This document shows, one piece after another, positions 19,795 through 31,605 of a DNA stretch of 64,000 nt (the stretch's first letter is position 1; each line of letters begins with the position of its first letter). The DNA is taken from contig OY723280.1 of assembly GCA_963210315.1 (NCBI GenBank), positions 1,364,001 to 1,428,000 of the forward strand, in the 5' to 3' direction. Made by a program: the position numbers and the translations under genes. The notes under the pieces were generated by a model. It had not been told where the DNA came from. It searched no databases and was given only the letters and a program-made list of their open reading frames with translations. This DNA comes from Rhynchopus euleeides (taxonomy: Eukaryota > Euglenozoa > Diplonemea > Diplonemida > Diplonemidae).

Positions 19795-22260
19795 GTTTTG
19801 AAAACCGGAAAACCAGACCTATCTTATCCCCTGTCTCCCACCCTTTTTTGCCTTTTCTTCAAACCCCTTCCTGGCTCCGAACACCGCTGCCACAAGGCAT
19901 GCGTGTTTTAGCTAGCAAATCGGATCAGCCATCCCACCGAGGTTTAGCAACCTGGATCGCGTCCTGCTCTGCACTCGCAATCCCCAGTGTGCTATGCAGG
20001 TGTGTGGAGGGTGACCTTCCCCGTGCGCATCTCGTGAGGTCTCTGTTCTCGAGGGCGTTGTCTATCCCTGTGTATGCATGCGGTGCGAGGGACATCCGCT
20101 GCTGTGTGGCCAGAGGATGATGATGCTTCTCTTCCTGGGATCAGTTTCCCTCCCGGACCTCGTGTCAAAAAATATATGACCAGTTACGAGCGACGAAGCG
20201 TAGCGAAGTCGCGATGTAACGAAGGAAATCGTACGACTGAAGCTTTTTAAGGTCATCACCTTCATGCCACTTCACAGGGGCTCACACAGCCTTTGACACA
20301 GGAAAAGTAGTCCAGATCTGTCTTTTTTTGCAGTTGCTGGGCAGGGTGGTTCTCTTATTATAGCCAAAGGAGTACGATGAGTACGATGATAAAAATATTG
20401 GGGAGTGGGTGGGGGGGGGTTTTTTTCGCGATCCGCTTCTAGGAAGAAGTGCAGTGATATTCGCACCCCCCTCGGGCTCAAAACAAGGATGCCAAATCCA
20501 AATTGTGCAAAGGTGGGTGGGGAGTCGGGGGACAGGGGGGGAGGGGGTGGATGGGGTATAACCATGCCGGTAAGATTGTCCTTCTCTTCTCTCCGTCTCT
20601 CACTACACCCGCTGCAATTGCCTTTTTCAGTTGTTTTCCCCCTTTTTTTTCTGATTTGCTGTTTTTTTTGCCCAAACAAGCTTGCTTGTTACAGCGAAAG
20701 AGTCAGTGGGAGCGTACCCGCGCGGAGTGTGTTTTGAGAGAGCAACACAAAACCACTTAATCACAGCAACGCCAAGGGAGGAGCCAAAGTCCTGGGTAAG
20801 ACGTTAAACTGCCTGGGGGGGCCGTCCCCGGACCATGACGGGTGCCTGCACCAGGAGTCTAGCACGGCCGTGGTCCAGGGCATGACCGAAAACTGCTTGG
20901 GTACCGAGGCTCCCCAGACCAGGATGGGTGGAGACACCTGGAGTCTAAATAGTCACACCACGTCAGGCCAGACCTTCGCATTGCACTCCGCGAAGACTGC
21001 CACACAGCCGCGGGGCAGGTGTGCAGCCTGTGGAAAACCTCGTACAGAAAAGACTGTAAGGGACGACAGCCCCGCCGAGGCGATACAGCGCCAGACGCGG
21101 CCCGAGTTTCTGGAGACCGACCGGGGAACTGGTACGTCTTCAGGATAAGCGCCTCACAGAGGACTGATCCTCACCTGTGTGATCCGTGAACCTCAGCCCC
21201 ATGGTGCTGGAGTGGAGCGGGTGCCTCGACCTCTTTTCGGGTTTTTACTATTTCTTTATTTTCTTTTGGGTGCGTCCACCAAAGAAAACGTGGCCACCCA
21301 CTCGCAGAGGCTCCCGAAAGCTCCAGCATCAGCTCGAGGTTCATGGTGTAGATCGGTGTCTCCAGAAGAAGGGGATGTCCGGTCGAAGAAGACAAACGAC
21401 GAAGACAACCACACAGGCCGCACAAAAAAAAACGCCCTTCACAGGGGCCACAACACACTGCCGCTCGTGCGCACAAACATAACCCGGACTCTTTCGCGTG
21501 GAAAAAAGAAGCTGTCCTGTCTTGTGTCAAAAATACCTGGGTGACTTAGTCCTTTACTACGTCCCATTCACCTGCCACACAATTGCCCTCATGTGGGGGT
21601 ACCTTTCAAGTGCCAGGGCTGCCGGCATTTCCGGGTATTCCCCACTGCTCTGCCAAAGCGGGAATTCCGAAGATTCCGAAAAGACCCCCACTTGGGACAC
21701 CCTCACCTCTCGGCCACCGTTGTTCGCGGGGCGATTTCCTCCATGCATACGGGAGTACTCCCGATATCCGAACAGTCTCTCTTTTCTGCGGATGTTTTTT
21801 CATGGTGTCCCCCCCCAAGCCAAAGCCAAAACAAATCCCAGCATCTAATATTGCTCGGAAGCAACCATGTATTCTTCTTGGCTCTGCACAGACCCATGAT
21901 GTCTGGGCTTCACAACACCTCTCGTACGAATTGGTGCTGGGGCGTCTCCAGGAGGGAGTGGGTGTGTGCTTGCGTGGAGGAAGTAAACTGTGGATTATGT
22001 TCCGCTTAGAGGCAGCAGGGTTTGTTGCTACCGACACTGAGCGAGAATGGGTCGCCACGTGTGTCAATTGGGCAGAAGAGTCTCTTGTGTGGCCCGGACC
22101 TTGCAGGGTTAGGATTGTCGACGACAACATTGCTTGATTGTCAGATCGAAGAAAATTTCCGCAATACGAGACTTAGTTGGCGTGGCAATCTTGAAATTTC
22201 ATCCCAGTCATCAAGGCAAAATGGGTGATCGCCTTGCTTCCGAATCAGCGGCAAGTGTGT
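19795..22260. other. No gene recognised
   Basis: Mixed sequence with A/T and G/C homopolymers. A 300-bp block at 20780-21140 contains two related segments (GCACCAGGAGTCTA at ~20850 and ACACCTGGAGTCTA at ~20935) and may be an untranslated end of a retroelement; this is unproven. The remaining frames overlap and lack domain signatures. Confidence 0.4.
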
Positions 22261-22262
22261 TA

Positions 22263-22732
22263 CTGGGGGGGGGCAAATACAAGAGTATATGCAAATACAA
22301 GGGTATATGCTAATACAAGAGTACTCCAGAAATTGCGATTTTAAAAAGTTCACCGAGCAAATACAAGAGTATACTCTTGTATTTGCATACTAGACTTTTG
22401 GAGAACTTTTTGTGGGGTTTTCATCATATTTTGTGCTTCCAATGACCTCCCCCAGGCCAGTGGGCCTCCTGTCTGGAGTCGTCACGGTCGGGTGGGAGTC
22501 GCCTCGGGGGTGGGAAAGGCCAAGAGGACGCTCGTATTGTCTATTCGGCGCCGCTGCCCCATGAGGGCCCACCCGGAGGCCACATTTCTAGTATGCAAAT
22601 ACAAGAGTATATACTCTTGTATTTGCATGGTAGACAACTTTTCAGCTAAAAAACAATTTTTTGAGAACCCTGAATTACGTAAGCTGGCACGGTGAATAGA
22701 AGAGTATACCCTTGTATTTGCCCCCCCCCCAG
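22263..22732. mobile_element. 470-bp inverted-repeat MITE at a TA site
   Basis: Ends are CTGGGGGGGGGCAAATACAAG at 22263 (9 Gs) and the mirror CTTGTATTTGC(C)nAG ending at 22732 (10 Cs), flanked by TA at 22261-22262 and 22733-22734. Two internal perfect palindromes of the same GCAAATACAAGAGTATA word lie at about 22360-22388 and 22594-22628. There is no coding frame. It is a non-autonomous, probably Tc1/mariner-type element. Confidence 0.7.
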
Positions 22733-22734
22733 TA

Positions 22735-24239
22735 ATTTTTTTTCACGGCGAGCGAGGATCTTGTGCGAGGAAAAGAAAAGGACAGTTCAACTGTTGCCTC
22801 GCCTTATATTTTTGAGGGTGGCAAAAGATCACGATCTGCCTCGATTTGCCCTGCTGCTGTCACTTGGGTTGCGCACAGACATGCCAACTTTCATCAGGCA
22901 ACTCACGTGAGGTTTGTTCACCCGGGTTTAGCGCACAAACAACAAAAAATGGCAAGCAAGTCCCAACTCCTGCGGCCCGCCAAGCGGGCCCATGTGATAT
23001 TTTCTTTATAACGTGCGTTTCTTTTCCTGGTTGTCTTTTTTTATCTCTTCTTCTTCTTCTCTTTTTCTTTTGTATGATGATGTAAAGATCCCTGCCTGGC
23101 GGCAGGGGAGTTGTGGACGGCGTGCCAGCTCCCGCCTGGCTACCCATCCACTTCACCACCCCTCTCTCTCTATCTTACCCCTCCCCTCCCCTACTGATCC
23201 CCATATTTTTTGCACTTGCACTTGCATTCTCCCCACCCTTTCAATTTCCGAAAGAATTGGCTTTTTTGAATTGGCTGTCGTATCTTTAGTTCCAAAGAGA
23301 ACTAACCCAGACGCCTGCGCGGATTTGGCTTGGGGGTGTATATTGTGGCTTTGGGAGCCACCCCTGAATGGGCCTCCCCACCCCATCGCCACCTCTGTTT
23401 CAACCTGCCCAGATGATCTCTTGTGCTGGCACTCCGTGCTCACCTTCCCCAGCAAAGCTGGCGGTGGAAATGGTTCAGCTAGCTGTCATCATGGCGGGTG
23501 GCAGGAAACGGGGGTGGGTGGGTGTGCCGTGGTGGTGGTGGGGGCGGCCATATTTTTTCTTGCAACGAAGGCATTGTTATGAAGGGTGTGTGTGTGTGTG
23601 TGGTGATCTTTGCTGAGGCGGTGATTAGCCCTGAACGGGCAAAATATACCACCTCCCCCCGTACACACGTCGCTTGTGCTGCCAACGCGTGCCCCCCCTC
23701 CCCATCAGCGTGGAGATCCCTTTCTTATCCCTCGTCAGCTCGTTTTCTAAGACTATTGCGACGGTGTGTCACGGGTCACTGAGAGGAAGATGGGAGGCAA
23801 GTCCATTCGTCGAGCTTCCCGTTCGATCTCTGCAATGTGGCCACATTCAAATCGTTGAATGCAAAGAGGGTGGAAGTCGGGTTGAGCGTGTCCTCACGCG
23901 GTGCCGATAGTGACGTTTCAAGCAACGCAGTACAATGTAGTGCACGTATGGTGAAGCGCTGCTCGTGGGTTGTAACTGGGGAGTGTTGCGTGGGGTGGTT
24001 AGTACCCCAAGCGCCTTGCTTCCTGTTGTTGCGCTTCCACACCACACGAACCTGTGTGGTCCTGGCAAGTGGCAAGGATACGGAGCAGGCGAGCAGCCCC
24101 CCCCAGCACCAGCTCCTGTCTCTCAACCACACTTTCCCCCCATCCATCCCCCCCGCCCCCACCAACACGCGCGCACGCACACCCATGCAAGCAAATAACG
24201 ATACATCCTTCACCACCACAAAAAAAAAGATGCAATACT
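22735..24239. other. No gene recognised
   Basis: Short competing frames only. Contains T-rich and CT-rich tracts (23030-23080), a (GT)n tract at 23585, and one copy of the CATTCAAATCGTTGAATG motif at 23845. Confidence 0.4.
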
Positions 24240-24541
24240 GGTGCCCCTGATTTACCCCTTTTTCACTACGCACAAACTACGCAATCTGGGGGGGGGGGTC
24301 TCGCTTTTTGGTCCCCCCCCAGTTTTTTTTGGTCCCCCTTTCTGTGTGGCTACTGAGACAGGACTGGAGGCACTGCGCTGACCGAGCAAAAAATTATTGC
24401 CAGAACTCACTATACACCGTACGAAAGAACGCACGACATGTGGGGCGGGACTCCAGAAACACCTGGGCAAGGTTGCCCCATGCCCAGAAACACCTGAGAA
24501 GGAAGTGAGTTCCAGGAGCCGCGTAGAACACCCTCGAGATT

Positions 24542-24859
24542 GTGAATGATGATACGATCACAGCCTTCAGGGCGATGCGAGGTGCCACCCTGAAGGTGGC
24601 CCTTGACATCAAGGAGAGCGTCGGCCGAGGGGTCGACGAAAAGCTGAAGAAGGCGCTACTGGCACTGGATCCCGCGGGGTATACGGAGGTCACCGCCACA
24701 CAGGCAACCTCCGCTGACAACGTCCAGGAGACGTTATCCGAGGGGATCACAACGGCACTAGAGATCTGTGTCACGGGATCCAGGCGCCCACTCTCCCTCG
24801 ACGGTCTGGGGATTGTTGTTGGGTATGGTGTCGTTTCCTGCAGCTGCAAAAAAGCGTAG
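24542..24859 (+). CDS. Hypothetical short protein inside repeat element
   Basis: 105 aa. The composition (VALDIKESVGRGVDEKLKKA and Thr-rich following segment) looks more protein-like than surrounding frames, with amphipathic helix potential. I recognise no family. Upstream in-frame coding character is weak and no intron boundary is obvious. It may be an exon remnant of an element protein. A Pro/Ala-rich frame follows at 24940-25146. Confidence 0.3.
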   Translation: MNDDTITAFRAMRGATLKVALDIKESVGRGVDEKLKKALLALDPAGYTEVTATQATSADNVQETLSEGITTALEICVTGSRRPLSLDGLGIVVGYGVVSCSCKKA

Positions 24860-24879
24860 CAACTGTGCTTCCTTCTTCC

Positions 24880-24977
24880 TTAATGATGCGTTGACGCTTC
24901 CACCCGGAGGAGCTGAAGCAGGCACCGCTTAATGATGCGTTGATGCTTCCACCCGACGAGCTGAAGCAGGCACCGCG
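24880..24977 (+). repeat. 49-bp tandem duplication
   Basis: TTAATGATGCGTTGA[C/T]GCTTCC occurs at 24880 and 24929, each copy running through GAGCTGAAGCAGGCACCG. The second copy is 3 bp shorter after CCACCCG. It is a recent local duplication. Confidence 0.8.
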
Positions 24978-25594
24978 CCAAAGGGCACCCCCAAAGAGAC
25001 CTGCAAAGACTGCGTCGAAACCCGCACCGAAGGCTGCCAGCGCTGCAGCACCTGAAGAACCTGCAGCACCTGCAGCACCTGAAGCGCCTGCACCCTCACT
25101 GACCCCGGAACAGCAAGAACTCCTTGAGTTTGGGGTCCCGGCATAGAGACAGAGAATGGCTGAGTAAATCAAAAAATGAGACCCCCCCCCCTTTTCACTA
25201 CGCACAAACTACGCAATATGGGGTCGTCAGGGGCACCAAATACGCCAGCGCAGGGGAACGGAATGGCCGCAAACAGCGGCAGACACTACAGTCGGATGAA
25301 ACATACGCAATCGGTGTTGGCTGACTCCCTGGCCCCTCACCCCACCCCCACCCCCACCCCCCCATGATTTTTTTGATGCCGAAAGTGCTCAGTTTGGGTC
25401 GGCCACCTGCATCCCCCCCCCCCCCCCTTATTTTGCATTTGCAGACACAAATCACAGTATCACTGGGCAAGGCGGTAACCCCGAACCGATGCTGGGGAGG
25501 GGGGGCAAGCACCCACACATTTTTTGATGACCAAACAGGCACCCGCCATTGGCAGACCCCCCCCTTGACGCTGGATCTCAGACACAACCTGCAT

Positions 25595-25643
25595 AACGAG
25601 TGAAGGGCGATCATTCTTGTGTTCCCTTCCACTTCTATTTCAC
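25595..25643 (+). repeat. Dispersed repeat, second SINE-like family
   Basis: AACGAGTGAAGGGCGATCAT... through CTTCTATTTCA matches 61631-61678 over about 48 bp with scattered substitutions. Here it is followed by a long C run, as are the 3' ends of the first SINE family. Confidence 0.5.
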
Positions 25644-25673
25644 TTCCCCCCCCCCCCCCCCCTTGACACATCC

Positions 25674-25719
25674 GAAGGTGCTGGGTGACTTGCTTTTCCA
25701 TTCACTCTCGACGATCAAA
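25674..25719 (+). mobile_element. SINE-like retroelement, 5'-truncated copy
   Basis: 46 bp ending CTCTCGACGATCAAA, flanked by a perfect 16-bp direct repeat CCCCCTTGACACATCC (25658-25673 and 25720-25735). It corresponds to the last part of the full copy at 4171-4284. Confidence 0.75.
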
Positions 25720-26051
25720 CCCCCTTGACACATCCCACCCCTCCCTCCTCTCGACAGGCTCCTCTTCACAGCAGGAGGGGGTCGCACTTACACCTGCATA
25801 CCCATCGACCGCCGACAACCCCCCTCTCAAATGCGAAGGTGAAGTCGGGGGGGAAGAGGGGGTGGGGGACGTGCACCTCCCTTCCACTGCCACTCGCCCC
25901 CCCCCCCCCTCTGACCTGAGAGCGCGCGACGCCGCCTGCTGCGACCTGCGGCCTGCGCACTTCTTTATCTATTCATCGCTTTTTCCCGGCTGCGCTGGGG
26001 GTGGTGGTGGGTTGATTCATTCCCACAGCATCCCTGCACTGCCGTCACACG

Positions 26052-28065
26052 ATGATCTACCGAACCATGCTGTTTGTGGCGTGGGTCGTGGTGTGGGTGA
26101 CAACCGCGCTGTGCCTCTTCTATGGGTTTACATCAGGGCAGCTGCTTGACAGCCACGCGCATGCCCCAAGCCAGGGCAGGGCAAGGGGCGGGGTACCCAT
26201 CGTGCCGGACGGGGCTTCGGCTCGAGAGACACAGACACAGGTGCAGGCCCAGCAGCGCCCTGCCTCCAGCTCGATGACCCAGCCCAGCGGCACCCCAGTG
26301 GTGGCGGGTTTGCCACACACTCTCACAGAGGGCAACCGCAAGCCACTGCCTGTGGCTCCTGTCGGCCCCCCTACGCCGAGCGAGTGTGGCGTGCACCGCG
26401 AGCGTTTTCTCGGCGACTACGCTGCGGCCCTGGGTGCCGTCAACTGGGGGTCTCCGCCAAAATTCGGCCTGCCAGGAAGGTTTGCCGACGGCGACGCCTT
26501 CTGCGGGAGGTTCCTGCTGTACAACCGCACATCAGAGGTATTGTCGACACCCCCATGTTCCCCCCCCCCCCCCCATGGAGACCCAGCGCTCAGACGCGTT
26601 GAACGGATTTTTGTGTTTCTGGCGGGAGGGTGGGATGGCATGATGAAGGGCAGAGTGCTGCTGTTTTCGGCTTCTGCTCTCCCACGGGGTGGTGCGTGCC
26701 TGCTGCTGTGTGGGTGTGTGTTCCGGGGGGGTGGTGATGGGTATATTGGCGCTTGTCTTTGGCATCACCCCAAAATCAAACCAAACGCAGATGTGGCATG
26801 CTGTCGGGGCTGGGCTGGCTGCGGCGTCGACGCTGTCTCCAACGACAGTCTCGCTATACAACTGTGCTGAGGGTGCAGTGCAGTGCGCAGACCTGCACAT
26901 CACTGCACGGCTGATGGGCCCCACGATCGTCTCTGCGGAGGTGACACGGCGCGAGGGGGAGTGTGCCTATGACGTGACGTATGTCGCCTACGAGCCTGGT
27001 GAGTATACGCTGCACATCAAGGTCGTCCACCTCAACGCCTCGAGCTTCAACCCCAAGGCGCCGCTTTCCCTCGGGCTGGACCGCAGCCGCGTCCGGCAGG
27101 ACGGGCGCAAGCTGTTTGCACGCCACAACACCTGCGCCTCGCAGCGCCACATCCACGGGTCTCCCTTCCGGGTCGCGGTGACCGGCCCCCCCGCACACCC
27201 CACCACAGAGCGGGCCACGCCCCTCTGCACCAGGGGGGACTACATGCGGGGGCGGTGGGTGCCGTTCCCCAACGCCGACTTCTGCAAGACACCACAGCCC
27301 TACTGCGCAGGGAACCCTTGGTGGCTCTCCGATGCATACGGCTACAACACGGAGTGGCTGTGGGCGCCTGTGGGTTGCCACTACCATGTGTACAGCCCGC
27401 CTGTTGGCCCGGACAAACCCTGCTTCGACCGGAAGGGTACGGTGGGGATTGTCGGCGACTCCATTGCCCGTGAGTTTGTGCAGAACTGCAGGCTGTTCAA
27501 AGGGCTTCCCGACAAGGCGGGGTTCCACTGCGAGCACTGGCATATGATTGTGAACGGAGAATACTTCTCCGAGTCATATGCGCGTGACGTGGCGGGTGTT
27601 GTGGGGCGGAAGGTAGAGTCGGACAACCCGGTTGCGATTGTCGTGAACCTCGGGATGATGCACATGATCGGGATGTGCAACGACACGCAGTGGGACTACT
27701 TCATCCGTGCCTTCGCACAGGAGCTCCAGAAACACCCACCGAAGCACCCAGTGCGGAAGATCTGGCTGGGCGCCCCTCAGGTGCACTACGCCACGCGCGG
27801 CATGACAGTGTTCCGTGCCAGGCGGTGGGACGACATTGCACTCCGCCACCTCCGCCCCCTCGGCTTCGAGCTGTTCGACTCCGCAGCAGTGACCCACCCA
27901 AAGGAGGAGGGCTCGTGGGACGGGCTCCACAACGCAGCGGAGAAGGGACACAAGCAGTCGAAGGTCCGCAACAAGCGGGTCCCCGAATTCAAGTGGAACG
28001 GCGGTGTGTCGCACATGCTGTTCAACAACCTTGTCAACATGCTGTGCAACAAGGCTGGGTCTTGA
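26052..28065 (+). CDS. NXPE/PC-esterase-like type II membrane protein (2 exons)
   Basis: Exon 1 is 26052-26537; the intron begins GTATTG at 26538. A CAG acceptor at 26881-26883 keeps the frame, giving exon 2 as 26884-28065 and about 555 aa; the acceptor could instead be at 26871. Residues ~7-24 are a signal anchor (LFVAWVVVWVTTALCLFYG), so the rest faces the lumen. Next comes a filamin/Ig-like domain (from CADLHITARL through YEPGEYTLHIKV to GSPFRVAV), then an SGNH/GDSL fold: block I VGIVGDSIAREF, VNLGMMHM, and the terminal SWDGLH with the Asp/His pair. This order is that of NXPE proteins and relates to plant TBL polysaccharide O-acetyltransferases. A role in modifying glycans in the secretory pathway is likely; the substrate is unknown. 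N-glycosylation sites include NRTS. Confidence 0.75.
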
Positions 28066-28719
28066 GCAGGAGATGTGGGAGTTGCAGACGAGATGCAAAA
28101 AAGGAACACGGAAAGAACCATGATTTACGTGGAGGCGTGCCCGCTGTTTTTAGATGCTGGTGTTTTGAAGTGTAACAAGCTCTCCCCAATAACAAGACAC
28201 GGGGGGGTGGGTGGGTGGGTGGGGGGGTAAGACTGGGAGGAGACAAGGGTGCTGCTGAGACGAAGGTGCGACGAAGGTCGAGATCCCGGACTGGGATTTT
28301 TGCCCCTGTTTGCCCACCAACTTCCCAGCAGCGCGCGGATAACACGACTTGTGGGGAGGGGTGGGGGGGAGGGGTGTGTGTGCTGCTCAGGCATCCCAAA
28401 GCGGCACGACATGTGAACATCTCTGGGCGGATTTGGCAAAGCCAAATCGGGCAATTGCCAGGCACCACCCCCTCCCCACCCCCTTGTTGCAAATGCCGTG
28501 GGTATTTACGCCTTGCGCCGTACCGTTGGGAGGAACGCCGTAACACATTCTCGAGAAATAACTACAAACCCTCCCCGCCCCCTCCCTCCCCACCCTCTCA
28601 ATGCCAAACACGCCACTACTTTAGGTCGCTGCTTCCGCGTGTTTGAACGATTTTCCCATGGGATCACTATCGCCACCACCACCAGCAACCCCGCCCCACA
28701 CCACCCCATCCACCGCACG

Positions 28720-29865
28720 ATGCGGGAGGTCGGGTTGCACAAAGGGTACGCCCCTGCAGAGCTGCGGAGCAAGGTGCGTGTCTTCTACGAGCTGTATGGC
28801 GACTCGCGGGACATCGAGGTGGCAGAGCAGATCGCTGATGACTACGCGGGGCGGGAGCGGCATCTGTTCCGCCAGCTACAGGCGAAGTACAAGGAGGGGG
28901 CGAGGTTCTTCGAAACGTGGGACGCCATGCACGACCTCTTTAAGCTGCGTGACACAGGGCGTATCGCGGACATCCCCACGATGCTGTCGCAGGCGCAGCG
29001 CGAGGGCATCCCACAGCTGCTCCGCGGCCTGCAGAACACCTACCACACCACCTGCTTTGTCGACAGGGGGCTTCTGCAGCGAACGGTGGATGACTTCAAC
29101 AGCCACCACGAGATGGTGCGGAGCCTGCTCTCCAGGCACGACCCTGCGAAGCTGCCGTCAGCCGACGCGCTGCTCCGCGCATTCGAAGGTCATGAGGAGC
29201 ACCTCATCGCAGAGCTCGCACACCGCTTCAGCGGCAGCGACGCGGTGATGCGGTCGGCCATCCCTGCGCACCCTGCTGACCTGGTTGCCCTGCTGTCTGC
29301 GAAGGACGATGTGATCAGCAGGCAGGCGCAGGCCGTGCATGAGTATGCCAAGGCAGTGCGCGATGAGGCGCTTCGGGGCGATGCCGCGATGCGGCAGGTG
29401 CCCCACCTGTTGGCAGGCGCGCTGTCGCGCACCCTGGAGGTGGAGGACATGGCGTGGCAGGCCAGCTGCCCCGAGCTGTCGCGCGACGCGCGGGATGGGG
29501 CGCAGCAGCTGCAGGCGATGGCCAGCGCGCTGGCCCTGGAGGTGCCGCTGGTGTCCGGAGGGCGCCCCGCCGCGACACCCACCGAGGCGGCGGATCTGCA
29601 GGGGGAGCTGCAGGACCTGCGGTCTGCAGCGCGGCAGAACCACAGGGCGCTGTCGCGGCTTGCCACGTTCTGCGGCATCGACCCCTCGCTGCCGCCCGAC
29701 GTGATGCTGGAGAACAAGCAGCCCCCGAAGGCCCGCCCTCCCCACCCCGACCATGTCCTCCAGAGACGTGCAGGAGCACCCCTCACAGAGGATGAGGCTG
29801 TGGATCTGATTGCCACAGTTGTGTATGAGCACCTTGCAGGGCAGGGGTCGCTCCGGCGCGGTTGA
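28720..29865 (+). CDS. Conserved-motif coiled-coil protein, function unknown
   Basis: 381 aa, single exon from ATG 28720 (frame open upstream, but upstream composition looks non-coding) to TGA 29865. The N-terminal segment FYELYGDSRDIEVAEQIADD followed by YAGRERHLFRQLQAKY fits a short motif seen near the ends of many kinetoplastid and alveolate cytoskeletal proteins (FYxxY...YxGxExxLFxxLxxKYG). The rest is helical with repeated heptads and Ala-rich segments (LLSRHDPAKL, LQGELQDLRSAARQ). No enzyme signature is seen. A TTCAAA-type motif in reverse orientation (GTTTGAACGATTTT) lies 66-79 bp upstream and could be promoter-related. It is the second of seven plus-strand genes; the NXPE-like gene ends 655 bp before. 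Confidence 0.75.
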   Translation: MREVGLHKGYAPAELRSKVRVFYELYGDSRDIEVAEQIADDYAGRERHLFRQLQAKYKEGARFFETWDAMHDLFKLRDTGRIADIPTMLSQAQREGIPQLLRGLQNTYHTTCFVDRGLLQRTVDDFNSHHEMVRSLLSRHDPAKLPSADALLRAFEGHEEHLIAELAHRFSGSDAVMRSAIPAHPADLVALLSAKDDVISRQAQAVHEYAKAVRDEALRGDAAMRQVPHLLAGALSRTLEVEDMAWQASCPELSRDARDGAQQLQAMASALALEVPLVSGGRPAATPTEAADLQGELQDLRSAARQNHRALSRLATFCGIDPSLPPDVMLENKQPPKARPPHPDHVLQRRAGAPLTEDEAVDLIATVVYEHLAGQGSLRRG

Positions 29866-30048
29866 GGTGAGGTGGGGGGAAGGGGGGGGGGGGGTGGGTG
29901 TGAGCCCTGATGGGAGTGTGTCGTGTTTATGCAAAAACAGCCTTCCGGTGCGGAGCATATTTCCGACGCATGCCTTGAGGGGAGGGGGGTGGGGGTGCCT
30001 CAGGACATCGCCCCCGCTGCAGCCGCCAGGTACCCCCCCCCCCCCCCT

Positions 30049-30708
30049 CACGGTGGGATCTTGTAAATTTTACATGTATAACTACAAGTATAATACATGT
30101 ATTATACATGTATAATACATGCATGTCAACTATTATACATGTATAATACATGTATATGCCTGAAATATACATGTAAAATACATGTATATCAAGTAAAAAT
30201 ACATGTATAATACTTGCATGTCAACTATTATACATGTATTTTTACTTGATATACATGTATTTTACATGTATATTTCATGCATTTACATGTATTATACATG
30301 TATAATACTTGTCATGCAAGTATTATACATGTAAAATACTTGCATGACAAGTAAAATACCTGCATGCAAGTAAAATACATGTATTTTACTTGCATGCAAG
30401 TATTTTACTTGTCATGCAAGTATTATACATGTATTTTACTTGTCATGCAAGTATTTTACATGTATAATACTTGCATGACAAGTATTATACATGTAAAATA
30501 CATGTATATCAAGTAAAAATGCATGTATAATAGTTGACATGCAAGTATTATACATGTATTTTTACTTGATATACATGTATTTTACATGTATATTTCAGGC
30601 ATATACATGTATTATACATGTATAATAGTTGACATGCAAGTATTATACATGTATAATACATGTATATACTTGTAGTTATACATGTAAAATTTACAAGATC
30701 CCACCGTG
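30049..30708. mobile_element. 660-bp near-complete palindromic element with CACGG ends
   Basis: The left end CACGGTGGGATCTTGTAAAT at 30049 and its exact mirror ending at 30708 extend over more than 40 bp. CT flanks both sides (30047-30048, 30709-30710). Almost the entire interior consists of TACATGTA, ACTTGCATG and TATAATACATG words arranged in mirror order, so either strand can fold on itself repeatedly. There is no coding capacity. The CACGG ends and word type match the autonomous-size element at 5896-8905, suggesting a non-autonomous relative. Confidence 0.8.
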
Positions 30709-31337
30709 CTGGTGTGTCGTGGGGAGTTTATTAGAGATCGGGGGTGGTGGTGGTGGGGCACACCGGAGTGTGTCAGCCACCTCCCCTGGCGTATATTCCA
30801 TTGTACTGTACACTGTACCAAATCTAGCTGTGTGGGCCCCGCTAGGGGTGCTTGCTTGCGTTTTCTCTACCGCACTGCGTGTGCCCTGCACATATGAATT
30901 CTGCAGGGTGATGGTGCCAGCCACTCCTGAGAGAAATATCACGGCCTCGATCAGAGGATGGCTGGGCAGTATAGCGTCGCGAGAAAGCAGACATCCCGCG
31001 CACCCCCTCTCCCGCCCTGCCTGCATGGGGTGTCGTGACGGCGTATCTTTTTCAGTTGTTTTCGATTTTGTACCACCACCACCCCGACACAGCGATACAC
31101 TGCAGGGCTGGACAGGCTCTGCGCAAACCATACCGGGTACCCATACTTTTGACGAGCCTGCCCCCACCCTCCCCCTGCCCCGGTGCCGGTATACGGGACC
31201 GAGTCAGCCGCCATGCTGGCGGTGCCGCAAATGGTATGTCAGTGGGCCTGTAGGAGGCAGCAGGTCGAAGGTGGGCGAACAACATTGGAAACAACTCGTT
31301 TCAAGTCAGAATTGAATCACAAAGGTGGCAGTCAGTG
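30709..31337. other. Upstream region of the pseudokinase gene
   Basis: No supported gene. Frames are short and mixed. An acceptor-like CACTACAG lies at ~31423-31430 just inside the next gene, so an upstream exon could lie in this stretch. Confidence 0.35.
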
Positions 31338-31574
31338 ATGCCAATAAAGATCAGTGTACTTGGGCCAGTCGCCCGACCTTGCTTGTCCCAAGAAAGTGTT
31401 ATCACCTCCACACCCGCACTACAGCAACAGATGCATCAGCAGGGGCATCAGTCGTATGTGCCGCATGTGATGATGCCGCACGTGGGGCAGATGGACAACA
31501 GGCAGCCACAGCAACCACACCAGCCGATGCACGGGCAATCTGTGCAGCAGCAACAGCAGCAACAGCAGCAACAA

Positions 31575-31605
<31 letters not shown>

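Larger units (their letters stand above)
24240..25237. mobile_element. 1-kb inverted-repeat element with internal 33-bp direct repeats
   Basis: The outer inverted repeats are GGTGCCCCTGA (24240-24250) and TCAGGGGCACC (25227-25237). Just inside each end is the same-orientation block CACTACGCACAAACTACGCAAT (24264 and 25196), next to a G or C run and a TCTC/GAGA pair. Between them is one short coding-like frame (24542-24859). No target duplication was found, so boundaries are approximate. Confidence 0.5.

Noticed and set aside
24264..25220. The ~33-bp direct repeats as a very long target-site duplication
   Set aside because: They lie inside a matching outer inverted repeat (GGTGCCCCTGA), so they are more likely part of the element.
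30049..30708. CRISPR-like array of repeated short words
   Set aside because: There are no constant repeats with unique spacers. The words are mirror-symmetric inside inverted termini, and the DNA is eukaryotic.
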